Under the pieces are notes generated by a model. The model did not search any database. It was not told where the DNA came from and saw nothing but the letters and a program-made list of their open reading frames with translations. This document shows, piece after piece, positions 34,374-43,409 of a stretch of DNA of 64,000 bases. The stretch covers positions 18,794-82,793 of the forward strand of contig QCDR01000005.1 in assembly GCA_003278705.1 (NCBI GenBank), given 5' to 3'. This DNA comes from Prochlorococcus sp. AG-355-J23. GTDB taxonomy: Bacteria > Cyanobacteriota > Cyanobacteriia > PCC-6307 > Cyanobiaceae. The translations under genes were made by a program, and so were the position numbers. The first letter of the stretch is position 1, and each line of letters starts with the position of its first letter.

Positions 34374-35960
34374 ATGAGTCAAATAATTTTAAAAAAAGAA
34401 AGAGATCCTTCAATATTAATTTTGGATTTCGGTTCTCAATATTCTGAATTGATTGCTAGAAGAATTAGAGAAACTAATGTTTTTTCTCTTGTAGTAAGTA
34501 ATTGCATTTCAATTGAGGAAATTAAAAATATTAATCCTAAAGGGATTATTTTGAGCGGAGGCCCAAATTCTGTATATGAAAAAAATGCGCCTAAATGTGA
34601 TGAAAAAATTTTTAATTTAGGAATTCCTATTCTTGGCATTTGCTATGGAATGCAATTAATGGTCAAAGAACTTGGAGGATCTGTTATTTCAGCAACCAAA
34701 AGAGCTGAATATGGTAGAGCACCAATAAAAATAGATCAAGAATCTGACCTTCTTTCTGATGTGGAAGATAAATCAATTATGTGGATGAGTCATGGCGATT
34801 CTATTAATTGTATGCCTGATGGATTTAATAAGATTGCTCATACGGAGAACACACTCCATGCAGCAATTTCAAATGATTTAAAGAAATTATTTGGCGTACA
34901 ATTTCATCCTGAAGTTATTCATTCAGAGTTTGGGATGACAGTAATTAAAAATTTTGTTTATAAAATTTCTAGTTGTGCAGCTGATTGGACAACCGAAACC
35001 TATATAGAGGAAACTATTCCAAGGATAAGAGAGCAAGTTGGTAATAAAAAAGTTTTGCTTGCCTTATCTGGAGGAGTTGATTCTTCAACTCTTGCTTTTC
35101 TTCTCAATAAAGCTATAGGAAATCAGCTTACATGCATGTTTATAGACCAAGGTTTCATGAGAAAAGGTGAACCAGAATTTTTAATGAATTTTTTTGATAA
35201 GAAATTTCATATAAAAGTTGAATACATTAATGCAAGAGAAAGGTTTATTACCAAATTAAAAGGTATTACTGATCCAGAACAAAAAAGAAAAATTATAGGT
35301 GAAGAATTTATTAGAGTATTTGAGGAAGAAAGCAATAGATTGGGACCTTTTCAGTATTTAGCCCAAGGTACTCTTTATCCTGATGTTATTGAAAGTGCTG
35401 GGACTAATATTGATCCTAAAACAGGAGAAAGAATAGCTGTAAAAATAAAGAGTCATCATAATGTGGGTGGATTGCCAAAAGATTTACAATTTAAATTAGT
35501 TGAGCCATTAAGAAAACTTTTTAAGGATGAAGTCCGAAAAGTGGGAGCTGCTTTAGGTTTGCCGGATGAAATTATAAAAAGGCATCCATTCCCAGGACCA
35601 GGATTAGCTATAAGAATTTTGGGAGAGGTGAATAATGAAAAACTTGATTGTTTAAGAGATGCAGACTGGATAGTAAGAGACGAAATTAAAAAAGCAGGAC
35701 TTTACAATGATATTTGGCAAGCTTTTGCAGTATTGCTACCTGTAAAAACAGTAGGAGTTATGGGTGATAAGAGGACTTATGCATGGCCAATAGTTTTACG
35801 TTGTGTATCTAGTGAAGATGGTATGACAGCCGATTGGTCAAAAATTCCTTTTCAGATTTTGGAAAGGATTGCAAATAGAATCGTAAACGAAGTAAGTTCA
35901 GTTAATAGAGTTGTTTATGATATTACAAGTAAACCTCCAGGAACTATTGAATGGGAGTGA
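34374..35960 (+). CDS. guaA: GMP synthase (glutamine-hydrolysing)
   Basis: [41 protein letters not shown]-terminus [10 protein letters not shown]. Confidence 0.98.
   Translation: MSQIILKKERDPSILILDFGSQYSELIARRIRETNVFSLVVSNCISIEEIKNINPKGIILSGGPNSVYEKNAPKCDEKIFNLGIPILGICYGMQLMVKELGGSVISATKRAEYGRAPIKIDQESDLLSDVEDKSIMWMSHGDSINCMPDGFNKIAHTENTLHAAISNDLKKLFGVQFHPEVIHSEFGMTVIKNFVYKISSCAADWTTETYIEETIPRIREQVGNKKVLLALSGGVDSSTLAFLLNKAIGNQLTCMFIDQGFMRKGEPEFLMNFFDKKFHIKVEYINARERFITKLKGITDPEQKRKIIGEEFIRVFEEESNRLGPFQYLAQGTLYPDVIESAGTNIDPKTGERIAVKIKSHHNVGGLPKDLQFKLVEPLRKLFKDEVRKVGAALGLPDEIIKRHPFPGPGLAIRILGEVNNEKLDCLRDADWIVRDEIKKAGLYNDIWQAFAVLLPVKTVGVMGDKRTYAWPIVLRCVSSEDGMTADWSKIPFQILERIANRIVNEVSSVNRVVYDITSKPPGTIEWE
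35940..35960 (+). repeat. att-like core, proximal copy (guaA 3' end)
   Basis: GGA ACT ATT GAA TGG GAG TGA; matches 37474..37494 at 18/21 positions, all differences synonymous or stop-to-stop. Confidence 0.85.
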
Positions 35961-35998
35961 AGAATAGGTTATAAACCCAGTTATAGACTCAAAAAGTT

Positions 35999-36020
35999 GG
36001 TTTCCCTTAGGTTTCCCTCA
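35999..36020 (+). repeat. Tandem 11-bp repeat pair (site A)
   Basis: ggtttccctta|ggtttccctca. Confidence 0.9.
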
Positions 36021-36059
36021 GAATTTCTGTATCCTATTTGCAATGGATCTTAACAGCGT

Positions 36060-36081
36060 GGTTTCCCTCAGGTTTCCCGTG
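36060..36081 (+). repeat. Tandem 11-bp repeat pair (site B)
   Basis: ggtttccctca|ggtttcccgtg. Confidence 0.85.
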
Positions 36082-36166
36082 GAGTGAAAATCCTGTCTCT
36101 ATAGAGAAATCGTAGAGTTTTAAATTTCTCTACACTTTGTATTCAAAATTCAATTTTTTTATGCTC

Positions 36167-36295
36167 TTAATAATGAGGTGGTTCTGATTCTTCTGGAGGG
36201 AAATAGGTATCCTCATCATTACTTTTTCTCTTCTTTTTAAAATACTCTTCGGATGGATCTAATCCATCATTATCATAATTGCGTTCTTGTTCCAT
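36167..36295 (-). CDS. Small acidic/charged hypothetical protein (42 aa), not in ORF track
   Basis: MEQERNYDNDGLDPSEEYFKKKRKSNDEDTYFPPEESEPPHY*; ATG overlaps the stop of the upstream 36295..36768 ORF by one base (TAATG). Confidence 0.5.
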   Translation of the reverse strand: MEQERNYDNDGLDPSEEYFKKKRKSNDEDTYFPPEESEPPHY

Positions 36296-36768
36296 TAAAA
36301 ATAATCCCTATATGGTGCTCCATCTTTGTTGTATCTAATTCTATATCTACCTCCTCTTTCTCCATAAAAAACTTCTTCTTTTTGACTTCCTACTAAACCT
36401 CCGCCAATTTTTTTTACCTCTCCCGCAATTCTCCCTTCATTAACTGCTTCATTATATTTTCTTGCTCTTTCCTCGCAAAATTTTTGATATTTTTCACTTT
36501 TATAGTAATCATCAGGTAAAGTTTTTTTCTCTAATTTTGCTTGAGTTGTTTGCTCTAAATTAGATTCTCTTGCTTCCTTCCACCTTTTATATGCTTTATC
36601 GTTTTCTTCTGCTTGTTTTTTATCAAATTTATGTTTTTTAAAAGTAACTGATCTATTTTCTCTCTCACCAAACTTTTTACCCTTTCTGACGGTCATATCA
36701 TATTCATTTTGATACCAAGCGATTAACAAAATTAATAAAGGGATCCCTAAAAGAATTACTATTTCCAT
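36295..36768 (-). CDS. Hypothetical protein, N-terminal TM segment, charged body, C-terminal GGRYRIRYNKDGAPYRDYF
   Basis: 157-aa ORF inside the putative guaA element. Confidence 0.65.
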   Translation of the reverse strand: MEIVILLGIPLLILLIAWYQNEYDMTVRKGKKFGERENRSVTFKKHKFDKKQAEENDKAYKRWKEARESNLEQTTQAKLEKKTLPDDYYKSEKYQKFCEERARKYNEAVNEGRIAGEVKKIGGGLVGSQKEEVFYGERGGRYRIRYNKDGAPYRDYF

Positions 36769-36941
36769 AAATTTATTTTTCTAAATGTGATTTGAATAAT
36801 GCTGCTGAAACTAAATCAATAATTCTTATCGCCTTAAAAAGTGAATAAATTCCATACACATAACGTACTAATATCATAAAATTTTGAACTTATTACAAAC
36901 AATCTTAAATTAAAAATTGAGATCTACAAAGTTAAATAAAC

Positions 36942-37088
36942 ATAAAATAAGAGGGCATTTGTTTGCCCTCTTCGAGTCTTATGCACCTCGCTGTCCACAA
37001 AGTCGATGAAGTGCTTTTGACTCCTGAATTATTTCTACTCCTACTGAATAGAAAAAGATAGTCGTACAAACCACAAAGCACTTCTACT
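36942..37088 (-). ncRNA. Predicted structured small RNA (minus strand)
   Basis: Minus-strand TATTAT at 37095-37100 as -10; closing stem GAAGTGCTTT (37008-37017) / AAAGCACTTC (37075-37084); 3' hairpin AAGAGGGCA-loop-TGCCCTCTT (36949-36972) followed by ATTTTATG on the minus strand. Confidence 0.45.
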
Positions 37089-37156
37089 CGGGTAATAATA
37101 CTCTATGAATTTCAAGTTAATAGGAGGACAATATAGATATAGATCTAGGAGGTCTT

Positions 37157-37339
37157 ATGAAACTATTCAATCAATTCAATGTCCTTCCAAGATACCTAAC
37201 TGCATTTAATTATGCAGGGTTAAACTTGAATGAAACCCCTCAAGAACTTGAAAAATGTACTCCTGAGTTTCAAAATTTTTGGGAGAAAGAATGTAGAGAA
37301 CATCCAACAAATCAAAATTGTTTAATTTACTGTGACTGA
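37157..37339 (+). CDS. Small Cys-containing hypothetical protein (60 aa)
   Basis: Strong Shine-Dalgarno aggaggtctt-ATG; MKLFNQFNVLPRYLTAFNYAGLNLNETPQELEKCTPEFQNFWEKECREHPTNQNCLIYCD. Confidence 0.5.
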   Translation: MKLFNQFNVLPRYLTAFNYAGLNLNETPQELEKCTPEFQNFWEKECREHPTNQNCLIYCD

Positions 37340-37384
37340 GTAATTAATTTTGAGTTTTTGTTTAATAAAACCTGCCTAAAAAGA

Positions 37385-37406
37385 GGTTTCCCTCAGGTTT
37401 CCCTCA
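37385..37406 (+). repeat. Tandem 11-bp repeat pair (site C)
   Basis: ggtttccctca|ggtttccctca (perfect). Confidence 0.92.
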
Positions 37407-37473
37407 GGAAAATGTATGTTATCATGGGTTCAAACATGTTGGTATCACTACGTTTATGACTGCCTTATTTCTC

Positions 37474-37494
37474 GGTACTATTGAGTGGGAGTAA
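37474..37494 (+). repeat. att-like core, distal displaced copy of guaA 3' end
   Basis: GGT ACT ATT GAG TGG GAG TAA encodes GTIEWE* like the guaA terminus. Confidence 0.85.
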
Positions 37495-37567
37495 GTCTTC
37501 AAATTTTAAAAACAATTTAAAGTTTTTTTATTTAAGCAAGAAATTTTTGAATGAGATTTAAAACCTA

Positions 37568-38281
37568 ATGCCAGATATTATTAAATTAAGTCGATCTACA
37601 GTTGAGAAATATCTTAGTTGTCCAAGATGTTGTGTACTGGATAAAAAATATCAAATAAAACCGCCATCATTGCCATTTACTTTAAATATAGCTGTAGATA
37701 ATTTATGTAAAAATGAATTTGATTATTATAGAAAAATTCAGGAGCCGCATCCTTTATTTATTGAATATGGAATTGATGCTGTTCCTTTCAAACACAAAGA
37801 TTTAGAACGTTGGAGAAGTAATTTTCAAGGGATAAGATATCTGTCAATAGAACACAACTATGATTTTGGTGGTGCTGTCGATGATATTTGGCAGAAAAAA
37901 AATGGTGATCTTATTATTGTTGATGTGAAAGCAACTTCTAGAAATAATTTTGATTGGTCTGAGACTTTTAATAAATACGAATATGCAAAAGCCTATAAGA
38001 GACAATTAGAAATGTATCAGTGGTTATTTAAAAAAAATGGTTTTCAAGTGGCTAATGAAGCTTATCTTTTATATTTCAATGGAAAGAAAAATGAAGAGTT
38101 ATTTAATAACCAATTAAATTTTGACGTACATCTAATTAAATTAGATTGTTCTACTTCATGGGTAGAGAATAAGATAATTGATACGGTTAATTTATTACGT
38201 TCGGATAATTTCCCCAAACCTTCATTAAAGTGTGAATACTGTAATTATTTAAAGAAGCGTTGGCAGTTATCAATAACTTAA
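37568..38281 (+). CDS. PD-(D/E)XK superfamily nuclease, Cas4/RecB-like, with N- and C-terminal cysteines
   Basis: GGAVDDIWQKKNGDLIIVDVKAT; YLSCPRCC at N-terminus and CEYCNY at C-terminus. Confidence 0.75.
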   Translation: MPDIIKLSRSTVEKYLSCPRCCVLDKKYQIKPPSLPFTLNIAVDNLCKNEFDYYRKIQEPHPLFIEYGIDAVPFKHKDLERWRSNFQGIRYLSIEHNYDFGGAVDDIWQKKNGDLIIVDVKATSRNNFDWSETFNKYEYAKAYKRQLEMYQWLFKKNGFQVANEAYLLYFNGKKNEELFNNQLNFDVHLIKLDCSTSWVENKIIDTVNLLRSDNFPKPSLKCEYCNYLKKRWQLSIT

Positions 38282-38361
38282 TATTCATAGGATAATTTTT
38301 CATATTTCTGGAAAAATAGTGAATAAAAGATAATCTTTAATTAGATTAATAATTTAGACTT

Positions 38362-38970
38362 TTGATAAATTCGAAAAATTCTGAAAGAAAGATAACTAAT
38401 CATCTGCAACAAGATGTAGTCAAAGTATCTGGCAAAACAATTTTTATTAATCCTTTTTTATATTGGAGAAGATTTGACGAAAACACTAATAGATGGCTTA
38501 GAGAACCTGGTCAAATGTCAGATGATCAAATTGCACCAAACAGGAATCGTTTTTATCCAGAAATAGAGTGGGCTGATTTGAGTCATGAGCAGAAGCTCAT
38601 AAAAGATGCAACTGTTGAGATGTTTTTAAAAACTCTTGAATTGATAAGTACATTTCATCCTTATCTTAGTTCTGGACAATTATTAGAAGTGGAGAGGAAG
38701 ATGGCGATTACAAAAAAAACTCCTTTCGAAAAATGGGTAACAAAATCTTTCGCCAAAAAAACGAGATTATTAGAAAATGAAAAAAGAAAATTTCAAAGAG
38801 AAAGATTTTTTAATAGCTGGAGAGAATGGTTCAGTCTTACAAATACTCAACAAGCAATTTTGCCGTTAATTGTCACGATATTTATTTCTTCGTTTGTTGG
38901 GTGGTCTTTAGGGATATCAAAGAATAGTTGTAATCCTTATTTTGAACAAAATATAAATAAATTAAATTAA
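38362..38970 (+). CDS. Conserved hypothetical protein with C-terminal TM segment
   Basis: 202-aa ORF, hydrophobic AILPLIVTIFISSFVGWSLGI near the C-terminus. Confidence 0.7.
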   Translation: MINSKNSERKITNHLQQDVVKVSGKTIFINPFLYWRRFDENTNRWLREPGQMSDDQIAPNRNRFYPEIEWADLSHEQKLIKDATVEMFLKTLELISTFHPYLSSGQLLEVERKMAITKKTPFEKWVTKSFAKKTRLLENEKRKFQRERFFNSWREWFSLTNTQQAILPLIVTIFISSFVGWSLGISKNSCNPYFEQNINKLN

Positions 38971-39079
38971 TTTGTTTTTGATATTTTTTAAGTATCTAAG
39001 TAAAAATAATTTTGAAAAAATAAATTTGTTATTTAGAATTCCATTAATTGAAATAATTGCTTAAAAAAGTATAAGTTTT

Positions 39080-39223
39080 ATGAGTGAAAATTTAAAATCA
39101 AATAATCTTGAAAATGACGAGTTCGATCTGAACAATGAAGATAGTGATTTTCAAGATTTAATCAATAGACTTAAAGAGATAAAATCAACCATTGCTTTAT
39201 TGGAAAAAACAATATTTAAATAA
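39080..39223 (+). CDS. Small acidic protein (47 aa), not in ORF track
   Basis: MSENLKSNNLENDEFDLNNEDSDFQDLINRLKEIKSTIALLEKTIFK*; overlaps the annotated start of the downstream PBP ORF. Confidence 0.5.
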   Translation: MSENLKSNNLENDEFDLNNEDSDFQDLINRLKEIKSTIALLEKTIFK

Positions 39224-41024
39224 ATTTATATTTTTGATAAAAACAAGTCCTAATAAAAAACTTATTTCATTAAAAAGACAACCACTAGTCTTACTTATTT
39301 TTTCTTCTGTTTCCTTTTTTTTGATTCTATTTAGGTTAATTTTTTTACAACTTTTAAATTATGAATCTTTTAAGAAAATGTCAGATGAGAATAGGATCAG
39401 ACTTATTGCTTCGCAGCCAATACGTGGAAGGATACTAGATAAAAATAGTAATGTTCTTGCAAATAGTAGAGTGAAATATTCTTTAATAATAAAGCCTCAA
39501 TATGTTAAAAAAAGCAATTGGGAACAACATAAATCAATTATTTCTAATTTGTTAAATATTGATAGTAATGTAATTCAAAAAAAATACTCTGATGGTCTGA
39601 AAAATCAGAAACTCTCAGTAGTTATTCTTGATGATTTAAATGTAGATCAATTAATAAAATTTAAGGAGAATGAAGGTAATTTAATTAGTTTTGAAATAGC
39701 TACCAATTTAATTAGAAATTATCCTTATAAATCCCTTGCTGCCCATGTGATTGGTTATACTCAGCCAGTTACTGAATTAGAATATAAATTTTTATCTAAG
39801 AAGGGTTATAAATTAAATGACTTAATCGGTAGGACGGGAATTGAATATGTTTACGAAGATTTTATAAGAGGTGAATGGGGCGGAGAAATGGTTGAAGTAA
39901 ATTCATTAGGAAAATTTCAAAGATCATTGGGTATAAGACCTTCAGTACAAGGTAATGATATTCAACTAACAATCGATCTTAATCTGCAGTTAGTTGCTGA
40001 GGAGGTTCTTAAAGATAAAAAAGCTGGAGCCATAATAGTAATGGATCCAAGAGATGGTGCAATAAGAGCCATGGCAAGTAAACCTACATTCGATTTAAAT
40101 TTTTTCTCAAAGGATTTTAAACCTGAGAAAGAATATAATACACTTTTTAATTCTCCTGAAAAACCTTTATTTAATAGAGCATTAAATGCCTACGATCCAG
40201 GAAGCGTTTGGAAAATTGTAACGGCTTTAGCTGGCTTGGAAAGTGGAAAATTTCCTAGAGAAACAATGTTAGATACGAAACCATGTATCACTTATGGAAG
40301 CCAATGTTTCAGGGAACACAATGATTTAGGTTTTGGAGTAATAGGTTATGAAGATGCTTTAAGAGTTTCGAGTAATACATTTTTTTATCAAGTCGGATAT
40401 GGTGCAGGAGTTGATGAAATTCATAAGGTTTCTAGAAAACTTGGTTTTAATTCTTTATCTGGAATTGAAATTTCTGAACAAGAAAATAAAGGATTAGTAG
40501 CAAGTAGTGAGTGGGCTAAAAAAGGCAGAGGATGGGGGCAACCAGGAAGAACTCCATGGGTCCCAGAAGATATTGCCAGTATGTCTATTGGACAATTTGT
40601 TGTTCAAGTTACTCCTATTCAAATAGCTAGAGCTTATGCTGCTATTGCAAATGGAGGTTATTTAGTTACTCCACATTTGACTAAAAAAGATGAAGAAAGT
40701 CTTTTAGATAAAAAACGTATTCCAATTGACATTGACCCACAAAATATTCAATTGATAAAAAGTGGTCTCCGGAAAGTAGTAGAGTCTGGCACAGGAGTAT
40801 CAATTAATTATGGAGTTTCAAATTTACCTCCAGTGTCAGGTAAAACAGGAACTGCTGAAGACGGTGAAGGTGGCTCAGATCATGCTTGGTTCGTTTGCTT
40901 TACACCCTCTGAAAATAGCGAATTACTTGTAGTTGCTTTTGCACAGAATACTCCTGGTGGTGGATCTGTTCACGCCCTGCCAATGGCAAGAGAAATTTTA
41001 AAAGTTTGGAATGAGAAAAAATGA
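39192..41024 (+). CDS. mrdA: Penicillin-binding protein 2
   Basis: RGRILDKNSNVLANSR, YDPGSVWKIVTALAGLE (SxxK), VSSNTFFYQVG, SGKTGTAE; true start may be downstream of 39192. Confidence 0.92.
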   Translation: MLYWKKQYLNKFIFLIKTSPNKKLISLKRQPLVLLIFSSVSFFLILFRLIFLQLLNYESFKKMSDENRIRLIASQPIRGRILDKNSNVLANSRVKYSLIIKPQYVKKSNWEQHKSIISNLLNIDSNVIQKKYSDGLKNQKLSVVILDDLNVDQLIKFKENEGNLISFEIATNLIRNYPYKSLAAHVIGYTQPVTELEYKFLSKKGYKLNDLIGRTGIEYVYEDFIRGEWGGEMVEVNSLGKFQRSLGIRPSVQGNDIQLTIDLNLQLVAEEVLKDKKAGAIIVMDPRDGAIRAMASKPTFDLNFFSKDFKPEKEYNTLFNSPEKPLFNRALNAYDPGSVWKIVTALAGLESGKFPRETMLDTKPCITYGSQCFREHNDLGFGVIGYEDALRVSSNTFFYQVGYGAGVDEIHKVSRKLGFNSLSGIEISEQENKGLVASSEWAKKGRGWGQPGRTPWVPEDIASMSIGQFVVQVTPIQIARAYAAIANGGYLVTPHLTKKDEESLLDKKRIPIDIDPQNIQLIKSGLRKVVESGTGVSINYGVSNLPPVSGKTGTAEDGEGGSDHAWFVCFTPSENSELLVVAFAQNTPGGGSVHALPMAREILKVWNEKK

Positions 41025-41048
41025 GATTAATTTTTAGCTATTAAAAGT

Positions 41049-41573
41049 TTATGTTTTTAATTTTTTCATTTGTAAAAGTCTTTGAATAATATCTTCAATA
41101 GTTTTTGTATCTATAGGTTTACTATATGACGACAAAAGTTGTCTTCCTAATACTTGACTTCCTAAATGAACTAATTGAATTCGTAATGAGGTCAGTAGTT
41201 CTAACCCTATCCCACCAGAAAATGTTGCAATTGCAATAGGTTGACCATTAAATAAATTCCTAAAGTCATCTCCCGAAATAGATAGCCATGCTATGAAGTT
41301 GGAGAGAATGGGAGGTATAGATCCATTATATTCAGGCGCACAAATCACCCACCTTTCAATCTCGAAAAGCTTTTTTTTTAATTCTTCTATTTCATTTGGA
41401 ATATTTTCTTTGCTGTGAATTCTTGGATTAAATAATGGAATATCAAGAGTAGTAAGATCTAAAATTTCAGAACTTATGTTCAGTTCATTACTTTTTTCAA
41501 GAAATTTTTCAGAAAGTTCTAGATTTTTACCACAACTAGCCGTAATGATTATTAGATCTTTTGTTTCAGTCAT
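41049..41573 (-). CDS. NADPH-dependent FMN reductase family protein
   Basis: CAPEYNGSIPPILSNFIAWLS...GQPIAIATFSGG. Confidence 0.85.
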   Translation of the reverse strand: MTETKDLIIITASCGKNLELSEKFLEKSNELNISSEILDLTTLDIPLFNPRIHSKENIPNEIEELKKKLFEIERWVICAPEYNGSIPPILSNFIAWLSISGDDFRNLFNGQPIAIATFSGGIGLELLTSLRIQLVHLGSQVLGRQLLSSYSKPIDTKTIEDIIQRLLQMKKLKT

Positions 41574-41590
41574 AAATTAGATAAATAAAT

Positions 41591-43393
41591 TTAATAGTTA
41601 GCACCTGTTTTGCGGTGATGAACTGCCGTTAGACTATCGGATTTTAGTATATTACCGTGTAGTACTTCGGCGTATATTACCCAATGATCTCCACATTCCA
41701 TTCTCTCTTTTACAGAAGCATCTAACCATGCTAGCGATTCAGGAATTATTATCTGTTCATTAGGAGTTAATTCAATATTTAATCCTTCAAATCTATCTTC
41801 TCCAGGTGCAAAGGGCTTTGTGAATCTTTTCAAAGGTTCTTTAAAATCTTTTTCACTAAGAATATTTAATGCGAATGAATCTCCTACTTGTAGAAGAGAT
41901 TCTACTGATCTATCTTTTGCTACTGCAATACTTAACCCAGGAGGTGAAAAACTTGCTTGACTAACCCAAGATGCAAGCATGGCTCCTTTAATATTATTCT
42001 CATCTTTGCCTTTAGAGGCTGTCAGGACACAAAGTGAACCAATAACTCTTCCAAGAGCTTGTAGCTTTGGATCCGTTTTGCTTGTAATCATTCCAGTATC
42101 TGATTTCCTGGGTTTTTTCTTTGCTTTTTTTATAATTTTTCTTCCAAAGTGAGTTCCTATTTCTTCTAATTCTTTAATCTTTGGCTTATTTGGACTGAAT
42201 TTAATCCTAATAGGGTCAAAACTAAACTTAAAACCACCATCTTTTAATTTTGTTTCAAGTAAATCTATAGCTTCGCCGCTCCAGCCAAAACTACCAAAAA
42301 TTCCCACTGGCTTATCTCTATTACCCTCTGATAATAATGTTCCTAGTGCACTTACTATTGGAGTTGGGGCATGCCCACCTAGTGTTGGTGATCCTATTAA
42401 ATAACCATCAGCGTTTTTGATAGATTTTATTAGTACATCATTTGGTGTAAATTCACAATTTATACTTTCAACTTCGACAGAAGTTCTATTTATTCCTTTA
42501 GCCAATGCATCGCCTATTGAGGCTGTATTTCCATATGCACTTGCATATATCAGAGCGATCTTAGGATTATTTGTTGAGAGATTTTCACCCCATCTAATGT
42601 AGTCATTTAAGAAGCTTTTTAAGCTATATTCGATAGCGGGACCATGTAATGGCGCAATAGTTTTAATATCGTAATCTGCAATTTTTTCAGTTATTGATAT
42701 TACTTGATTAGACATTGGTGCCATTAAGCAATCATAAAAATGTTTCCTATCAATTTCTGTACTAACTCGATTTGTTTCAGACCAATCTGAAGAAGCAATG
42801 TGAGCAGAAAAAATTTTTTCACTTAGAAGGATTTCTTGATTACGTTCATAAATTATCAGACCTCCAGGCCAACGTGCTGTTGGAATAGGAATTAACTCTA
42901 ATGAAATGTTATCTAATTCTAAATTTTGCTCCTTTTTGACTATGTTTATTTTAGGTAATTGAATTTCAATAAAGTTTTCTAAGGTAGGATTTCTTTGGTT
43001 CCAAAGTTCGCTAATAAGTTTATAACCTGGATTAGAGCAAGTAATAGTTGTATTTTGAAATTGGGTACTTATGTTCTTTATAGTTTCAATAATTTGGGGA
43101 TTAATATGACCAGAAATGAAGTTGACATTACTTAATTTAAATTGATCGCAAAACCTAGAAATTACTTTATTAAACGAATCTAAATATTGTTTCTCAGGTG
43201 GATGAATAATAAAAAGTTCCTCATGACTTCTAATGAAAAAAGTATTAAAAGAGGTTCCTTTTTCAAGGTTAAATTCAAGTTCAAATCTTTCTTTATTTTG
43301 ATCTAGGAATCTTACACAAGAAAAATTTTCAGTAATTTTAAATTCTGATATATTTTGATTTTCTGTAAGTAAGCCTATATTAATATCCGACAT
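41591..43393 (-). CDS. Flavodiiron protein (Flv) with C-terminal flavin reductase domain
   Basis: beta-lactamase-like N-terminus, flavodoxin ALIYASAYGNTASIGDALAKGI, flavin-reductase GSLCVLTASKG...ASWVSQASFSPPG. Confidence 0.9.
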   Translation of the reverse strand: MSDINIGLLTENQNISEFKITENFSCVRFLDQNKERFELEFNLEKGTSFNTFFIRSHEELFIIHPPEKQYLDSFNKVISRFCDQFKLSNVNFISGHINPQIIETIKNISTQFQNTTITCSNPGYKLISELWNQRNPTLENFIEIQLPKINIVKKEQNLELDNISLELIPIPTARWPGGLIIYERNQEILLSEKIFSAHIASSDWSETNRVSTEIDRKHFYDCLMAPMSNQVISITEKIADYDIKTIAPLHGPAIEYSLKSFLNDYIRWGENLSTNNPKIALIYASAYGNTASIGDALAKGINRTSVEVESINCEFTPNDVLIKSIKNADGYLIGSPTLGGHAPTPIVSALGTLLSEGNRDKPVGIFGSFGWSGEAIDLLETKLKDGGFKFSFDPIRIKFSPNKPKIKELEEIGTHFGRKIIKKAKKKPRKSDTGMITSKTDPKLQALGRVIGSLCVLTASKGKDENNIKGAMLASWVSQASFSPPGLSIAVAKDRSVESLLQVGDSFALNILSEKDFKEPLKRFTKPFAPGEDRFEGLNIELTPNEQIIIPESLAWLDASVKERMECGDHWVIYAEVLHGNILKSDSLTAVHHRKTGANY

Positions 43394-43409
43394 TTCAAAG
43401 ACTTATTTT

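Larger units (their letters stand above)
35961..37494. mobile_element. Putative small integrative element at guaA 3' end (no integrase visible)
   Basis: Flanked by direct copies of the guaA terminus; three internal 11-bp-period tandem repeat pairs near the ends; small unrecognised ORFs only. Confidence 0.65.

Noticed and set aside
37456-37494. 12-codon peptide MTALFLGTIEWE* ending in the displaced guaA terminus
   Set aside because: More simply explained as the displaced guaA end preceded by a chance ATG
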